From NCBI GenBank assembly GCA_965660935.1, contig CBFIBR010000016.1:1-45924 (forward strand): a DNA stretch of 45,924 nt, written 5' to 3'. The notes under the pieces are model-generated. The model was not told the origin of the DNA. It worked only from the letters and a program-made list of their open reading frames with translations, and made no database searches. The position numbers were made by a program, and so were the translations under genes. This stretch comes from UBA1172 sp002457135 (GTDB lineage: Bacteria; Pseudomonadota; Alphaproteobacteria; Puniceispirillales; UBA1172). Positions 16,860-24,102 of this stretch are shown here, one piece after another. Every line of letters starts with the position of its first letter. The stretch's first letter is position 1.

Positions 16860-17612
16860 TCAGGCTGCATCCGTAAAGTTAGAATACCCTGACTTTTCAA
16901 CTTCAAGCGCAAGGTTCTTGTCACCAGACTTCAAGATTTTACCATCCGCCAGAATATGCACGAAATCCGGCACGATATGGTCCAGTAGGCGCTGGTAGTG
17001 GGTGATTACCAGCATGCCGATAGCATCGCTGCGGAGGGCGTTTACCCCTTCGGAAACGATCCTGAGTGCATCGACATCCAGCCCGGAATCCGTCTCATCA
17101 AGAATGGCGAAGGCCGGCTCCAGCAGGGCCAGTTGCAGGATTTCATAGCGTTTCTTCTCCCCGCCCGAGAAACCGACATTGACGGCGCGTTTCAGCATTT
17201 CATCCTTGATGCCAAGCTCACCCGCCTTGCCGCGAACCATCTTCACGAACTCAAGATGGTCGATTTCATCTTCACCCTCTTCACGGCGGCGCGCGTTGAC
17301 AGCCCCGCGAAGGAAGCTCATGCCGCCGACACCGGGCAGTTCAACCGGGTACTGAAACGCCAGGAACATCCCGGCCCGGGCGCGTTCATCAGCCTCCATT
17401 TCAAGGATCGAAACACCGTCCAGCAGAATATCGCCGCCGGTGACTTCATAGCCGTCACGCCCTGCCAGCACATAGGAAAGCGTGCTTTTGCCAGACCCGT
17501 TCGGCCCCATGATGGCGTGGACTTCACCACGGTTGATGGTAAGGGAAATACCCTTGAGAATTTCCGTATCGCCAACCGAGGCATGGAGATCGCGAATTTC
17601 AATGAGTGACAT
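16860..17612 (-). CDS. sufC: SUF system ATPase SufC
   Basis: A 250-residue ABC-type ATPase that powers the SufBCD scaffold from the cytosol; it has no membrane segments. Walker A is GPNGSGKST, the signature is FSGGEKKRYEILQLA, and Walker B AILDETDSGLDVDAL has the SufC-specific DETDSGLD. It lies 34 bp after sufB and one base before the sufD start. Length and motifs are typical. Confidence 0.97.
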   Translation of the reverse strand: MSLIEIRDLHASVGDTEILKGISLTINRGEVHAIMGPNGSGKSTLSYVLAGRDGYEVTGGDILLDGVSILEMEADERARAGMFLAFQYPVELPGVGGMSFLRGAVNARRREEGEDEIDHLEFVKMVRGKAGELGIKDEMLKRAVNVGFSGGEKKRYEILQLALLEPAFAILDETDSGLDVDALRIVSEGVNALRSDAIGMLVITHYQRLLDHIVPDFVHILADGKILKSGDKNLALEVEKSGYSNFTDAA

Positions 17613-17646
17613 GGTTAATTCCTGTTCTTTCTCTGTAGGTCAATAC

Positions 17647-19098
17647 TCAGCCAACGCTGCCTTCGAGTGAAATCCCGATCAGCTTCTGGGCTTCAACGGC
17701 AAATTCCATCGGCAACTCTTTCATGACTTCCTTGCAGAAGCCGTTAACGATCAGCGACACGGCATCTTCCTGGGTCATGCCGCGTTGCAGGCAGTAAAAC
17801 AGCTGATCCTCGGAAATGCGTGAGGTGGTGGCCTCATGCTCGATCCGCGCACTCGGGTTGCGGGAAACAATATAAGGCACGGTATGCGCGCCGCATTTGT
17901 TACCGACCAGCAGACTGTCGCACTGGGTGAAATTGCGGCCACCTTCGGCACCAGGCATCATCCGCACCAGCCCCCGATAGGTGCTGTCGGATTTACCGGC
18001 GGCAATCCCCTTGGCAATGATGGTGGACCGGGTCCGGGGGCCGATATGGATCATCTTGGTTCCGGTATCGGCCTGCTGGGCGTTGTTGGTAACAGCAACC
18101 GAATAGAACTCGCCCACACTGTCCGCGCCTTGCAGGATGCAGGACGGGTATTTCCATGTAATCGCAGAACCGGTTTCAACCTGGGTCCATGAAATCTTGG
18201 ACCGGTCACCACGGCAGGCACCACGCTTGGTGACGAAATTGTAAATCCCGCCCTTGCCGTTCTCATCACCGGGGTACCAGTTCTGGACCGTTGAATACTT
18301 GATTTCGGCATCGTGCATGGTCACCAGTTCAACAACCGCGGCATGCAGCTGGTTTTCATCACGCTGGGGCGCGGTGCAACCTTCGAGGTAGGACACATAG
18401 CTTTCTTCATCAGCGATGATGAGTGTCCGTTCAAACTGGCCTGTATTCTGCTCATTGATACGGAAATAGGTCGACAGTTCCATCGGGCAGCGAACACCCT
18501 TGGGGATGTAGACGAACGATCCGTCGGTAAAGACCGCTGAATTGAGCGCGGCGAAATAGTTATCACCTTGCGGGACGACCGAGCCGATGTATTCCTTGAC
18601 CAGCTCGGGATAATCCTGAATAGCCTCCGAAATCGGGCAGAAAATCACCCCGGCTTCAAACAGTTTTTCCCGGAACGTGGTGGCAACAGAAACACTGTCA
18701 AACACTGCATCCACGGCAACGCCAGCCAGCATTTCCTGTTCCCTCAGGGGGATACCAAGCTTTTCATAGGTGCGGAGCAGCTCAGGATCGACCTCATCCA
18801 GGCTTTTCGGGCCGTCAGCCTGTTTCGGCGCGGCGTAATAGTAGATATCCTGATAGTCGATGGGCGGGTAGTTGAGCTTGGCCCAATCGGGTTCTTCCAT
18901 GGTCAGCCAGTGGCGATACGCCTTCAGCCGCCATTCCAGCATCCATTCAGGCTCATTCTTCTTGGCCGAGATCAGCCTTACTGTATCCTCGGAAAGACCT
19001 TTCGGGGCCTTATCGACTTCAATATCGGTGACAAAGCCGTACTTGTACTTGCCTGTGGCTTCTTCGACCTGGCGGATGGTTTCAACGGTTGCCGACAT
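17647..19098 (-). CDS. sufB: Fe-S scaffold protein SufB
   Basis: The 483-residue main scaffold subunit on which Fe-S clusters are built. Recognisable parts include YYAAPKQADGPKSLDEVDP, VFDSVSVATTF, GVRCPMELSTYFRIN, the KRGACRGDRSKISWTQVETG block and the C-terminal EHEATTSRISEDQLFYC. The start overlaps the end of the Rrf2 regulator by 17 bp, so regulator and scaffold are on one transcript. Order sufB-C-D-S-T-A is that of many alphaproteobacteria. Confidence 0.97.
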   Translation of the reverse strand: MSATVETIRQVEEATGKYKYGFVTDIEVDKAPKGLSEDTVRLISAKKNEPEWMLEWRLKAYRHWLTMEEPDWAKLNYPPIDYQDIYYYAAPKQADGPKSLDEVDPELLRTYEKLGIPLREQEMLAGVAVDAVFDSVSVATTFREKLFEAGVIFCPISEAIQDYPELVKEYIGSVVPQGDNYFAALNSAVFTDGSFVYIPKGVRCPMELSTYFRINEQNTGQFERTLIIADEESYVSYLEGCTAPQRDENQLHAAVVELVTMHDAEIKYSTVQNWYPGDENGKGGIYNFVTKRGACRGDRSKISWTQVETGSAITWKYPSCILQGADSVGEFYSVAVTNNAQQADTGTKMIHIGPRTRSTIIAKGIAAGKSDSTYRGLVRMMPGAEGGRNFTQCDSLLVGNKCGAHTVPYIVSRNPSARIEHEATTSRISEDQLFYCLQRGMTQEDAVSLIVNGFCKEVMKELPMEFAVEAQKLIGISLEGSVG

Positions 19099-19585
19099 GG
19101 GCTTTCACACTCCTGCTGGTATCAAGATGGTCCGGCACGGCCGGATGGGGACGAAAACTGTATTCAGGGTTGGTCAGATCAGCCAGTGTCACCGCTTCGA
19201 GTGCATCGGCGATACTGGTATTCACCCTCTCCCAATGACCGCTGATGAAACAGCTGTTGCGTGATGCACACGGATCAGATGCTGTTTCAACACAGGCGGT
19301 CAGAGCGATCGGGCCTTCCATTGCCTCAATAATAGTGGCAACGGCAATAGCTTCGGGGGCGCGGGTCAGGCTGTATCCGCCATCCTTGCCCCTGGTCGCG
19401 TTGACGAGTCCGGCCTGGGAGAGCTGTTTCATGATCTTGGCCACCGTCGGCTGACCCAGGCCAGAGCGCGCGGATATATCGGTTGTGGACAGGCTGCCCT
19501 TCTCACCATGATGGTGGGCACTGGCCATAACGCTTAACACCACGGCGGCGTAATCAGTCATGCGGTTCAACCTTATCAAGGTCAT
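19082..19585 (-). CDS. Rrf2-family regulator of the suf operon (IscR/SUF-regulator type)
   Basis: A 167-residue DNA-binding protein of the Rrf2 family, first gene of the suf operon. The winged helix covers about residues 8-75 (MTDYAAVVLSVMA, SGLGQPTVAKIMKQLSQAGLV and TRGKDGGYSL). Three cysteines that could hold an Fe-S cluster follow: CVETASDPCASRNSC, close to the IscR arrangement. This suggests it senses cluster status and represses the operon. An IscR-like candidate site lies about 90 bp upstream. A start at ATG 19561 is also possible. Confidence 0.92.
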   Translation of the reverse strand: MTLIRLNRMTDYAAVVLSVMASAHHHGEKGSLSTTDISARSGLGQPTVAKIMKQLSQAGLVNATRGKDGGYSLTRAPEAIAVATIIEAMEGPIALTACVETASDPCASRNSCFISGHWERVNTSIADALEAVTLADLTNPEYSFRPHPAVPDHLDTSRSVKAHVGNR

Positions 19586-19670
19586 TCTCCCCAGGGATGA
19601 TCAAACATTCTATTGCAAGGCCAGTGATGTTATTAACGGGACTGGCTGAACACTGGAAATGCGTAATCAG

Positions 19671-19683
19671 GACTAATTCGGTC
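19671..19683. promoter_or_regulatory. candidate IscR-like operator upstream of the suf operon
   Basis: GACTAATTCGGTC matches 12 of 13 positions of the E. coli type-1 IscR core GACTRWWWYAGTC. The flanking bases match less well. It lies 86-98 bp upstream of the Rrf2 start, where an autoregulatory site would be expected. The match is seen in the sequence; the function is inferred. Confidence 0.4.
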
Positions 19684-19695
19684 TGGTTATTATAT

Positions 19696-19706
19696 GGAAT
19701 GATTCC
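19696..19706. promoter_or_regulatory. inverted repeat GGAAT-N-ATTCC upstream of suf
   Basis: A perfect 5+5 palindrome with a one-base centre, 12 bp beyond the IscR-like site. Its GAA-TTC layout is loosely like Irr/Fur-type operators of alphaproteobacteria, which often control suf, but the match is too short to assign a regulator. Confidence 0.3.
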
Positions 19707-19826
19707 AAATTAATTTCAAGTGCTATCTTTGCGCATGCAAACGCGAGTTATTCGCAATAATGAAAAGCACTTAGGCATCAGCAGGAATGGGCGAGGAGCG
19801 CATTGTTTTCAGGTACAAACAGGCAT

Positions 19827-19863
19827 AAAAAAACCCCGCTCCCGGTATTGAGGGGGAACGGGG
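19827..19863 (-). terminator. strong intrinsic terminator
   Basis: On the minus strand a 10-bp stem with one mismatch (arms 19834-19843 and 19854-19863) is followed directly by seven T. It would end transcripts coming from rpmF/hspQ or from an RNA in the 19864-20046 stretch. It also separates that unit from the suf operon. Confidence 0.85.
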
Positions 19864-20046
19864 CAGGATCCCCATGCGTAAGGTTTCCTGCCTATTATCC
19901 TGTCAGAAACAGGGGGGGGGTGACCAATCACAAATGCGTGAGAAATAAAGGCGGGGGAATCACCGCCGAAGCGGCCCTCCCCCAAAGGAGAAGAAGCAAC
20001 CTTTTCAGACAATAACCTAAGCATTCATCTAATTGTGCGCATTCAT
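19864..20046 (-). other. hairpin-rich noncoding stretch between hspQ and its terminator
   Basis: There is no convincing gene here. Three stems can be drawn: 19953-19958 with 19978-19983, enclosing a CCGC-TTCG-GCGG tetraloop hairpin (minus strand) at 19963-19974; a perfect CCTGT/ACAGG stem at 19899-19913; and 19862-19868 with 19886-19892. With the terminator they make a compact fold of about 160 nt. It may be a structured 3' UTR of hspQ or a small RNA. A nine-G run lies at 19912-19920. I cannot match it to 6S, SRP, tmRNA or a known riboswitch by eye. Confidence 0.35.
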
Positions 20047-20053
20047 CTAATTG
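20021..20053. repeat. tandem duplication across the hspQ stop codon
   Basis: GCATTCATCTAATTG occurs at 20021-20035 and again at 20039-20053, a period of 18 bp. The second copy contains the hspQ stop (TAG, 20049-20047), so the duplication has also doubled that stop. It looks like a recent slippage or short duplication event. Confidence 0.8.
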
Positions 20054-20391
20054 ATGGAATCGCGCCTTGGCTGATAGCGGTCGCCATCAAATTCATCAAA
20101 CAGGTCAATCAGCTCAGGATGATCAATCGGGCCACTGTCACCGTCAGGCAGCAGGTTCTGCTGGCTCACATAGGCGGTGTAATAAGTGTCCTCATTTTCA
20201 GCGAGCAGATGATAGAACGGCTGTTCTTTCACCGGGCGGATTTCCGCCGGCACGGACTGATACCATTCCTCGGTATTGGCAAATTCGGGGTCGACATCGA
20301 AAATCACGCCGCGAAACGGGAAATGACGATGGCGGACAACATCACCAATGCAAAAAATGGGGCTGGACTGAATTTTGGTTTTCTTAGACAC
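20047..20391 (-). CDS. hspQ: heat-shock protein HspQ (YccV family)
   Basis: A 114-residue HspQ/hemimethylated-DNA-binding-fold protein. In enterobacteria it tunes Lon protease activity and was first noted for DnaA stability. Family marks are FCIGDVVRHRHFPFRGVIFDVDPEF, the EIRPVKEQPFYHLLAE segment and YVSQQNLL. I chose GTG 20391, which has AGGA seven bases upstream; the frame is open to a TTG at 20421. It lies 72 bp after rpmF on the same strand and is followed by the structured stretch and terminator. Confidence 0.88.
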   Translation of the reverse strand: MSKKTKIQSSPIFCIGDVVRHRHFPFRGVIFDVDPEFANTEEWYQSVPAEIRPVKEQPFYHLLAENEDTYYTAYVSQQNLLPDGDSGPIDHPELIDLFDEFDGDRYQPRRDSIN

Positions 20392-20463
20392 GACGGGTTC
20401 CTGACCGATTGACGGTTGCAACAGGTTGAAGCGGGAAATGGGTCAGGCGTATGCAGCGGACAG

Positions 20464-20649
20464 CTAGATACGCTCTTTGACTTTCATCACCTGACGACCA
20501 CGGTACATCCCCGTTTTCGGGTCCATGTGGTGCGGGCGATGCAATTCACCGGTGGTCTTGTCTTCAACAAACGTATCGGCCTTGATCCCGTCATGGGCCC
20601 GGCGCATACCGCGCTTGGAAGGGGTGGTTTTTCTCTTTGGAACAGCCAT
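20464..20649 (-). CDS. rpmF: 50S ribosomal protein L32
   Basis: A 61-residue ribosomal protein beginning MAVPKRKTTPSKRGMRRAHD, the universal L32 start. The middle (HRPHHMDPKTGMYRGR) lacks the four zinc-binding cysteines found in the C+ form, so this is the zinc-independent type. It sits just downstream of tRNA-Ala and upstream of hspQ. It is not linked to plsX/fabH, its common partner in other bacteria. Confidence 0.97.
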   Translation of the reverse strand: MAVPKRKTTPSKRGMRRAHDGIKADTFVEDKTTGELHRPHHMDPKTGMYRGRQVMKVKERI

Positions 20650-20679
20650 AGCCGCGTCTCCATTAAAACTGTCGCCTGT

Positions 20680-20755
20680 TGGTGGAGCCAGACGGGATCG
20701 AACCGACGACCTCCTGCTTGCAAAGCAGGCGCTCTCCCAGCTGAGCTATGGCCCC
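20680..20755 (-). tRNA. tRNA-Ala (anticodon TGC)
   Basis: A 76-nt cloverleaf on the minus strand. The acceptor is GGGGCCA with TGGCTCC (one G-U pair), the D-arm contains AGCTCAGCTGGGAGAGC, the anticodon loop is TTTGCAA with TGC, and the T-arm GTTCGATCC is standard. The CCA end is encoded. It is outside any rRNA operon. Confidence 0.96.
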
Positions 20756-20857
20756 ATAACAGAAAAACACGCGAAATCGCGTGGGAAGCGTCTTTATTCA
20801 CCAGCAGGGGCTACACGTCAAGCCCCAACTGGTAAATTATCGCAAATTAATGAAGCC

Positions 20858-21958
20858 CTAAGCCGATAGCCTGGGGCTGTCACCAAGGGCATCGATGACC
20901 GCCGGATGCGTGATCTTGCCGCCACGAACATTCAGCCCGTTCATCAGGTGATCATTGTCATCGAGGGCCTTCACGCCTTTATCCGCCAGTGCCATCGTGA
21001 AGGGCAGGGTAACGTTATTGAGCGCGTGTGATGATGTCAGCGGAACCGACCCCGGCATGTTGGCAACGCAATAATGGACCACGCCGTCAATGTCATAAAC
21101 CGGGTCTTCATGGGTTGTGGCGTGGGAGGTTTCAAAGCAACCGCCCTGGTCAATCGCCACATCACAAAGCACTGACCCCTGACGCATGCTGGAAAGCTGG
21201 TCACGGCGGATCAGCCTGGGTGCGGCGGCACCGGGGATCAGCACGGCACCCACAACCAGATCAGCGGTGGTGATGACTTCCTCAATGGCGGCACCGGTGG
21301 AATAACGGGTTTTCAGGCTGCCGCCAAAGATATCATCCAGCTGCCTCAACCGGGGCACGGAACGATCCATGATGGTGACATTCGCGCCAACCCCGACGGC
21401 CAGCTTGGCCGCGTTGGTGCCGACAACACCGCCGCCGATGATAACGATATTGGCAGGGGTTGTGCCGGGAACACCGGACAACAGGATGCCGCGCCCGCCA
21501 GCGGAACGCTTGAGGAAATAGCCGCCTTCGATAATCGATAGCCGCCCGGCAACCTCGCTCATCGGGGCCAAGAGAGGCAGGCCGCCATGGGCATCAGTGA
21601 CGGTTTCATAGGCAATCGCGGTGCAACCCGATTCCATCAGCCCGATGGTCTGGGCCGGATCGGGGGCCAGATGCAGGTAGGTGAAGAGGATATGATCCTC
21701 ACGCAGGCGTTTCCATTCCACCTCTTGCGGCTCCTTGACCTTGACGATCATTTCCGCGTTGGCAAAAACGCTCTCGGCATCGGGGGCAATTTCGGCACCG
21801 GCGGCGCGATACGCATCATCATCGCTACCAATCCCGGCACCGGCACCGGACTGAACCAGCACCTGATGGCCCCTTGCGGTCAGCTCCTTGACGCTGTCCG
21901 GCACCAGCCCGACACGGAATTCCCTGTTCTTGATTTCAGTTGGTACACCTATGCGCAT
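20858..21958 (-). CDS. ald: alanine dehydrogenase
   Basis: Interconverts L-alanine and pyruvate plus ammonia with NAD. The 366-residue product begins MRIGVPTEIKNREFRVGLVP, has the substrate/active-site segments YEAVTDAHG-like (YETVTDAHGGLPLLAPMSEVAG), the NAD-binding VIIGGGVVGTNAAKLAVG, and a C-terminal GLNVRGGKITHPAV. ATG 21958 is preceded by a GGGAGAG ribosome site; the longer frame to 21985 is unlikely. It is divergent from an Lrp-type gene 178 bp away, the usual arrangement for alanine-responsive control. Confidence 0.96.
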   Translation of the reverse strand: MRIGVPTEIKNREFRVGLVPDSVKELTARGHQVLVQSGAGAGIGSDDDAYRAAGAEIAPDAESVFANAEMIVKVKEPQEVEWKRLREDHILFTYLHLAPDPAQTIGLMESGCTAIAYETVTDAHGGLPLLAPMSEVAGRLSIIEGGYFLKRSAGGRGILLSGVPGTTPANIVIIGGGVVGTNAAKLAVGVGANVTIMDRSVPRLRQLDDIFGGSLKTRYSTGAAIEEVITTADLVVGAVLIPGAAAPRLIRRDQLSSMRQGSVLCDVAIDQGGCFETSHATTHEDPVYDIDGVVHYCVANMPGSVPLTSSHALNNVTLPFTMALADKGVKALDDNDHLMNGLNVRGGKITHPAVIDALGDSPRLSA

Positions 21959-22136
21959 GACACTCTCCCTATCATGGTTGTGCAAGTGAGTTATTCGATT
22001 GCGCGAATTTTACCAAAAACCCTGATACCGATTGCTGCTATTTCCATTATTCAACGTTGATTTTTTCGAATGATCGTGCGTAATTACTACTGATAATGAT
22101 GGATTCTTGCATTAATAAATAAGGAAACGCTTATTC

Positions 22137-22601
22137 ATGCTACTTGACCGAGCCGACCGGGCGATTGTCACTGCATTGCAGGAAAATGCCCGCCTGACCA
22201 ATGTTGAGCTGTCCGAACGCATCGGGCTTTCGCCATCGGCGTGCCTGCGCCGCGTCAACACCCTGGAACGCAAGGGGTTGATCGCGGGCTATCACGCCAC
22301 CATCGACATGGCCAAGATTGATTATGATGTCATGGTGATGGTCCAGATCACCCTGACCGGCCAGGCATCAACGATTCTCAATGATTTTGAACGGGCGGTT
22401 GTGCGCATCCCCAACCTGTTGGCCTGTTTCCTCATGGCCGGGACCAAGGATTACATTCTCCGCGTTGCGGCGCGTGACGTGGCTGATTACGGCCAGATCC
22501 ACGCCAATCACCTGTCCTCCCTGCCCCATGTGCAGAGCATGGAGAGCAATTTCATCCTGCGCTCGGTGATGAACCGGGGCCTGCCGGTTGAGCTGCTCTA
22601 G
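22137..22601 (+). CDS. Lrp/AsnC-family regulator, probably of ald
   Basis: A 154-residue protein with an N-terminal helix-turn-helix (LDRADRAIVTALQENARLTN, ELSERIGLSPSACLRRVNTLE) and a C-terminal RAM/AsnC ligand domain (VMVMVQITL..., GTKDYILRVAARDVADY). AAGGAAAC at 22121-22128 is its ribosome site. Its divergence from ald suggests it senses alanine or a related amino acid and controls ald and itself. It ends 22 bp before the convergent selO stop. Confidence 0.93.
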   Translation: MLLDRADRAIVTALQENARLTNVELSERIGLSPSACLRRVNTLERKGLIAGYHATIDMAKIDYDVMVMVQITLTGQASTILNDFERAVVRIPNLLACFLMAGTKDYILRVAARDVADYGQIHANHLSSLPHVQSMESNFILRSVMNRGLPVELL

Positions 22602-22623
22602 CCTATGGATTGGCCCGAGGCGG

Positions 22624-24072
22624 TCAGCGGAGACTGATTTCAGGGGTTAACGGGCGGAGACCATACGCCTCCCCCATCAGGTGAATATCGGCCAGCTTTC
22701 GTTCCAGCACCCGCCAGTCATCATGCTGATCAATGGCAGACCAGATAGTTTCAACCTCCTCAATCAGCATCGTGACCGGGTTTTCACGGCTGAAATAGGG
22801 ATGGTTGAGGCTGACACCATTGGCGGTTGGGGCAGATTTCAGCTGGTCCAGAACACCGCTGAAGGCATTGCCCCGGTAGAGCGCACCCCGCGGGCCTTCC
22901 ATCGCCCTTGCGCTGCTCAGCGTGCCGCCATACCAGTCAAACAGCACCGCCTCAAACCCGATATCGGCGCCGCGCATGGCTTTCAGCAGATTTTCGGCCA
23001 TGGCGGGGGCATCGGGCCAGCTTGCATCAACCCCCAGCCTGCGGCAGATGGCACCGATCATCTCAACATTAATGCGGGTGTTGAACACGCCCACAGCCTC
23101 CTCAAGCGGTTCGATTTCCGACAGTTGCGTCATGGTATCGGCATAGCGGCACAACGCCCAGAATGTTGCCTCAGCCTGCCTGCCATAGGCATAGCGTCCC
23201 TGATGGTCGAAATAGGCGGCGGTGAAGCCGGGGTTCATCTGGGGCAGGAAACGCCAGGGGCCGTAATCAAAACTTTCGCCCGTGACGGTGAAATTATCGG
23301 TGTTGAGCACACCATGAACAAACCCCGCCGCCATCCATGAGGCGGCCAGTCTGGCCAGGTTTTCGGCCACGGCCCTGACGCTTTCGGCCGCCAGTTCGGC
23401 AATCGGCGCATCAGGGTTGAGGCGTTCAGGAAAATAGCGGGAGGCGGAATAGCGCAACAGGCGTTCGAGCAAACCCGCCTGCCCCTCAAAGGCCTGACGC
23501 TGAAACGAGCCGATGCGGATATGCCCATGGTTGAGCCGGACCAGCACCGCCGAGCGTGTTGGTGAGGGTTCATCATGACGTTGCAGTGCCTCCCCCGTTT
23601 CGATGACGGAAAAGGTCTTGGACGTTACCACCCCCAGCGCATCCAGCATCTCGGTTGCCAGAATTTCACGGACCGCGCCCTTGAGCGTCAGGCGGCCATC
23701 GCCTGAACGCGAAAACGGGGTCCGGCCTGACCCCTTGGTGCCGAAATCGAGCAATCGGCCATCAACAGGATCACGCATCTGGGCATAGAGAAAGCCGCGA
23801 CCATCACCGATATCAGGGTTATAGGCCCCGAACTGATGACCATGATACGCCAGTGCAAGCGGTTGCCTCAATGACCCGTCAAACGGCTCAAACCGGGCAA
23901 ATCGGGCGATCCAGTCTGCATCGCTGTTGGCGGTCTCTTCCAGCCCCAGCCGTCTGGCCCAAGCCAAGTTGCGAAAACGGATGGTGTTTTCCGGGAATTG
24001 GGCAGGTCGAACGCGACGAAAAAAAGGTCGCCCCAGTGCTAGATGCTGGCGTTCTGGCGTGAACAAAATCAT
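22624..24072 (-). CDS. selO: SelO-type protein AMPylase (YdiU/UPF0061)
   Basis: A 482-residue pseudokinase-fold enzyme that moves AMP from ATP onto proteins; bacterial homologues are linked to redox stress. Typical blocks are LALAYHGHQFGAYNPDIGDG, FGTKGSGRTPFSRSGDGRL, VREILATEMLDALGV, HGVLNTDNF with the catalytic Asn/Asp, and DYGPWRFLP (DFG-like). The frame is open to 24489, but that extension lies under the oppositely oriented oxygenase gene and does not look like SelO. ATG 24072 starts a normal MILFTPERQ N-terminus, with GGAG very close upstream. No C-terminal selenocysteine segment is seen. Confidence 0.92.
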   Translation of the reverse strand: MILFTPERQHLALGRPFFRRVRPAQFPENTIRFRNLAWARRLGLEETANSDADWIARFARFEPFDGSLRQPLALAYHGHQFGAYNPDIGDGRGFLYAQMRDPVDGRLLDFGTKGSGRTPFSRSGDGRLTLKGAVREILATEMLDALGVVTSKTFSVIETGEALQRHDEPSPTRSAVLVRLNHGHIRIGSFQRQAFEGQAGLLERLLRYSASRYFPERLNPDAPIAELAAESVRAVAENLARLAASWMAAGFVHGVLNTDNFTVTGESFDYGPWRFLPQMNPGFTAAYFDHQGRYAYGRQAEATFWALCRYADTMTQLSEIEPLEEAVGVFNTRINVEMIGAICRRLGVDASWPDAPAMAENLLKAMRGADIGFEAVLFDWYGGTLSSARAMEGPRGALYRGNAFSGVLDQLKSAPTANGVSLNHPYFSRENPVTMLIEEVETIWSAIDQHDDWRVLERKLADIHLMGEAYGLRPLTPEISLR

Positions 24073-24102
24073 ACTCCGAAGCAGGAATTGGAGGATCGAG
24101 CC

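Noticed and set aside
19912..19920. Nine-G run as a phase-variation tract
   Set aside because: It is not inside or just before a credible gene; it may also be a sequencing artefact.
19809..20024. Minus-strand frame of 71 residues
   Set aside because: It runs through the strong terminator and hairpins and has no family; it is almost certainly not a gene.
19864..20046. 6S RNA, SRP RNA, tmRNA or a known riboswitch
   Set aside because: None of their conserved sequence blocks could be found by eye, so the stretch is described only as structured.
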